A DNA stretch of 12,954 nt from assembly GCA_036522495.1 (NCBI GenBank), contig DATDFS010000034.1, positions 1-12,954 of the forward strand, in the 5' to 3' direction. Source of the DNA: Nitrososphaera_A sp036522495 (GTDB lineage Archaea; Thermoproteota; Nitrososphaeria; Nitrososphaerales; Nitrososphaeraceae). Positions within the stretch are counted from its first letter, which is position 1, and each line of letters begins with the position of its first letter. The notes under the pieces are model-generated. The model saw only the letters and a program-made list of their open reading frames with translations. It ran no database searches and was not told where the DNA came from. Positions 12,818 through 12,954 of the stretch are shown piece by piece. The translations under genes and the position numbers were made by a program.

Positions 12818-12954
12818 TTGGACGCAAACGCTGATAGAACACCAAGAATCCTGATGTTCAGTTGGGAATTTCCACCCAGAATAGTTGGAGGACTCTCAAC
12901 CCATGTCTATCACCTTTCAAGATCACTATATCGGAAGGGTGCTGACATCCAACT
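12818..12954 (+). CDS. Glycosyltransferase (GT-B, family 4/5-like), 3'-truncated by the window
   Basis: Only the first 45 codons are in the window. After a TTG start (an in-frame TAA lies 9 nt upstream) the protein reads RILMFSWEFPPRIVGGLSTH and then VYHLSRSLYRKGADIQ. This is the N-terminal Rossmann strand and Gly-rich loop (PPRIVGGL) of GT-B glycosyltransferases and glycogen/starch synthases, which transfer sugar from a nucleotide donor. In archaea these make glycogen-like polymers or surface glycans. The donor and acceptor cannot be told from this part. There is no signal peptide, as expected for a cytoplasmic enzyme. The leader carries several inverted repeats and a tandem repeat, so expression may be regulated. 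The first ATG (12854) would cut the first strand and is rejected. Confidence 0.7.
   Translation, partial: MDANADRTPRILMFSWEFPPRIVGGLSTHVYHLSRSLYRKGADIQ

Noticed and set aside
12850..12954. Minus-strand open frame entering from the right edge (VGCQHPSDIVILKGD)
   Set aside because: The plus strand carries a recognisable glycosyltransferase start in the same DNA, so the minus frame is its shadow.

Overview
The window most likely comes from a soil-type ammonia-oxidising archaeon (Nitrososphaerota/Thaumarchaeota, Nitrososphaera or Nitrosocosmicus-like). The basis is AT-rich DNA, TATA-type promoters about 25 bp from inferred transcript starts, archaeal 20S proteasome subunits, an SF2 helicase, small secreted proteins with archaeal-type signal peptides, and low coding density with many decayed genes. 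One decayed gene carries the poly-Asn plus helix-turn-helix pattern I associate with a family expanded in this group. The assignment is inferred from recognition, not from a search.

Layout. 1-1620 (+) is a large unrecognised protein with a winged-helix-like segment, open to the left edge. 1621-2365 is gene-poor, with a decayed gene (-) and a nested hairpin. 2366-3057 (-) is a two-gene unit of related small secreted proteins sharing two cysteines. 3321-4094 (+) holds a small secreted protein and a small membrane protein. 4209-4585 (-) holds two broken genes. At 5127/5182 a 149-aa protein (-) and a 42-aa protein (+) diverge from one AT box. 5367-5690 (+) is a pseudogene fusing the start of a short-chain dehydrogenase (SDR) to a piece of a zinc-type alcohol dehydrogenase-like (MDR) protein. 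An intact SDR follows (5774-6646).

6746-8010 (-) is a tight beta-then-alpha proteasome operon. The beta subunit has its catalytic residues. The alpha subunit has lost most of the known gate-cluster residues. 8391-8786 (+) is a decayed HTH-family gene. 8794-9756 (-) is an HtrA/DegP-type serine protease with one PDZ domain and no signal peptide. 9878-10454 holds two more remnants. 10427-12019 (-) is an SF2 helicase with a C-terminal SWIM zinc finger. The right end (about 12425-12817) carries several inverted repeats and a 10-bp tandem repeat in front of a GT-B glycosyltransferase gene that runs off the window (12818-12954, +).

The genes do not form one pathway. The clearest functional theme is protein quality control (proteasome pair and HtrA on the same strand), followed by DNA/RNA remodelling (helicase-SWIM). 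The best candidates for something undescribed are the gate-altered proteasome pair, the helicase-SWIM protein, the paired secreted two-Cys proteins, and the hairpin-rich leader of the glycosyltransferase gene.
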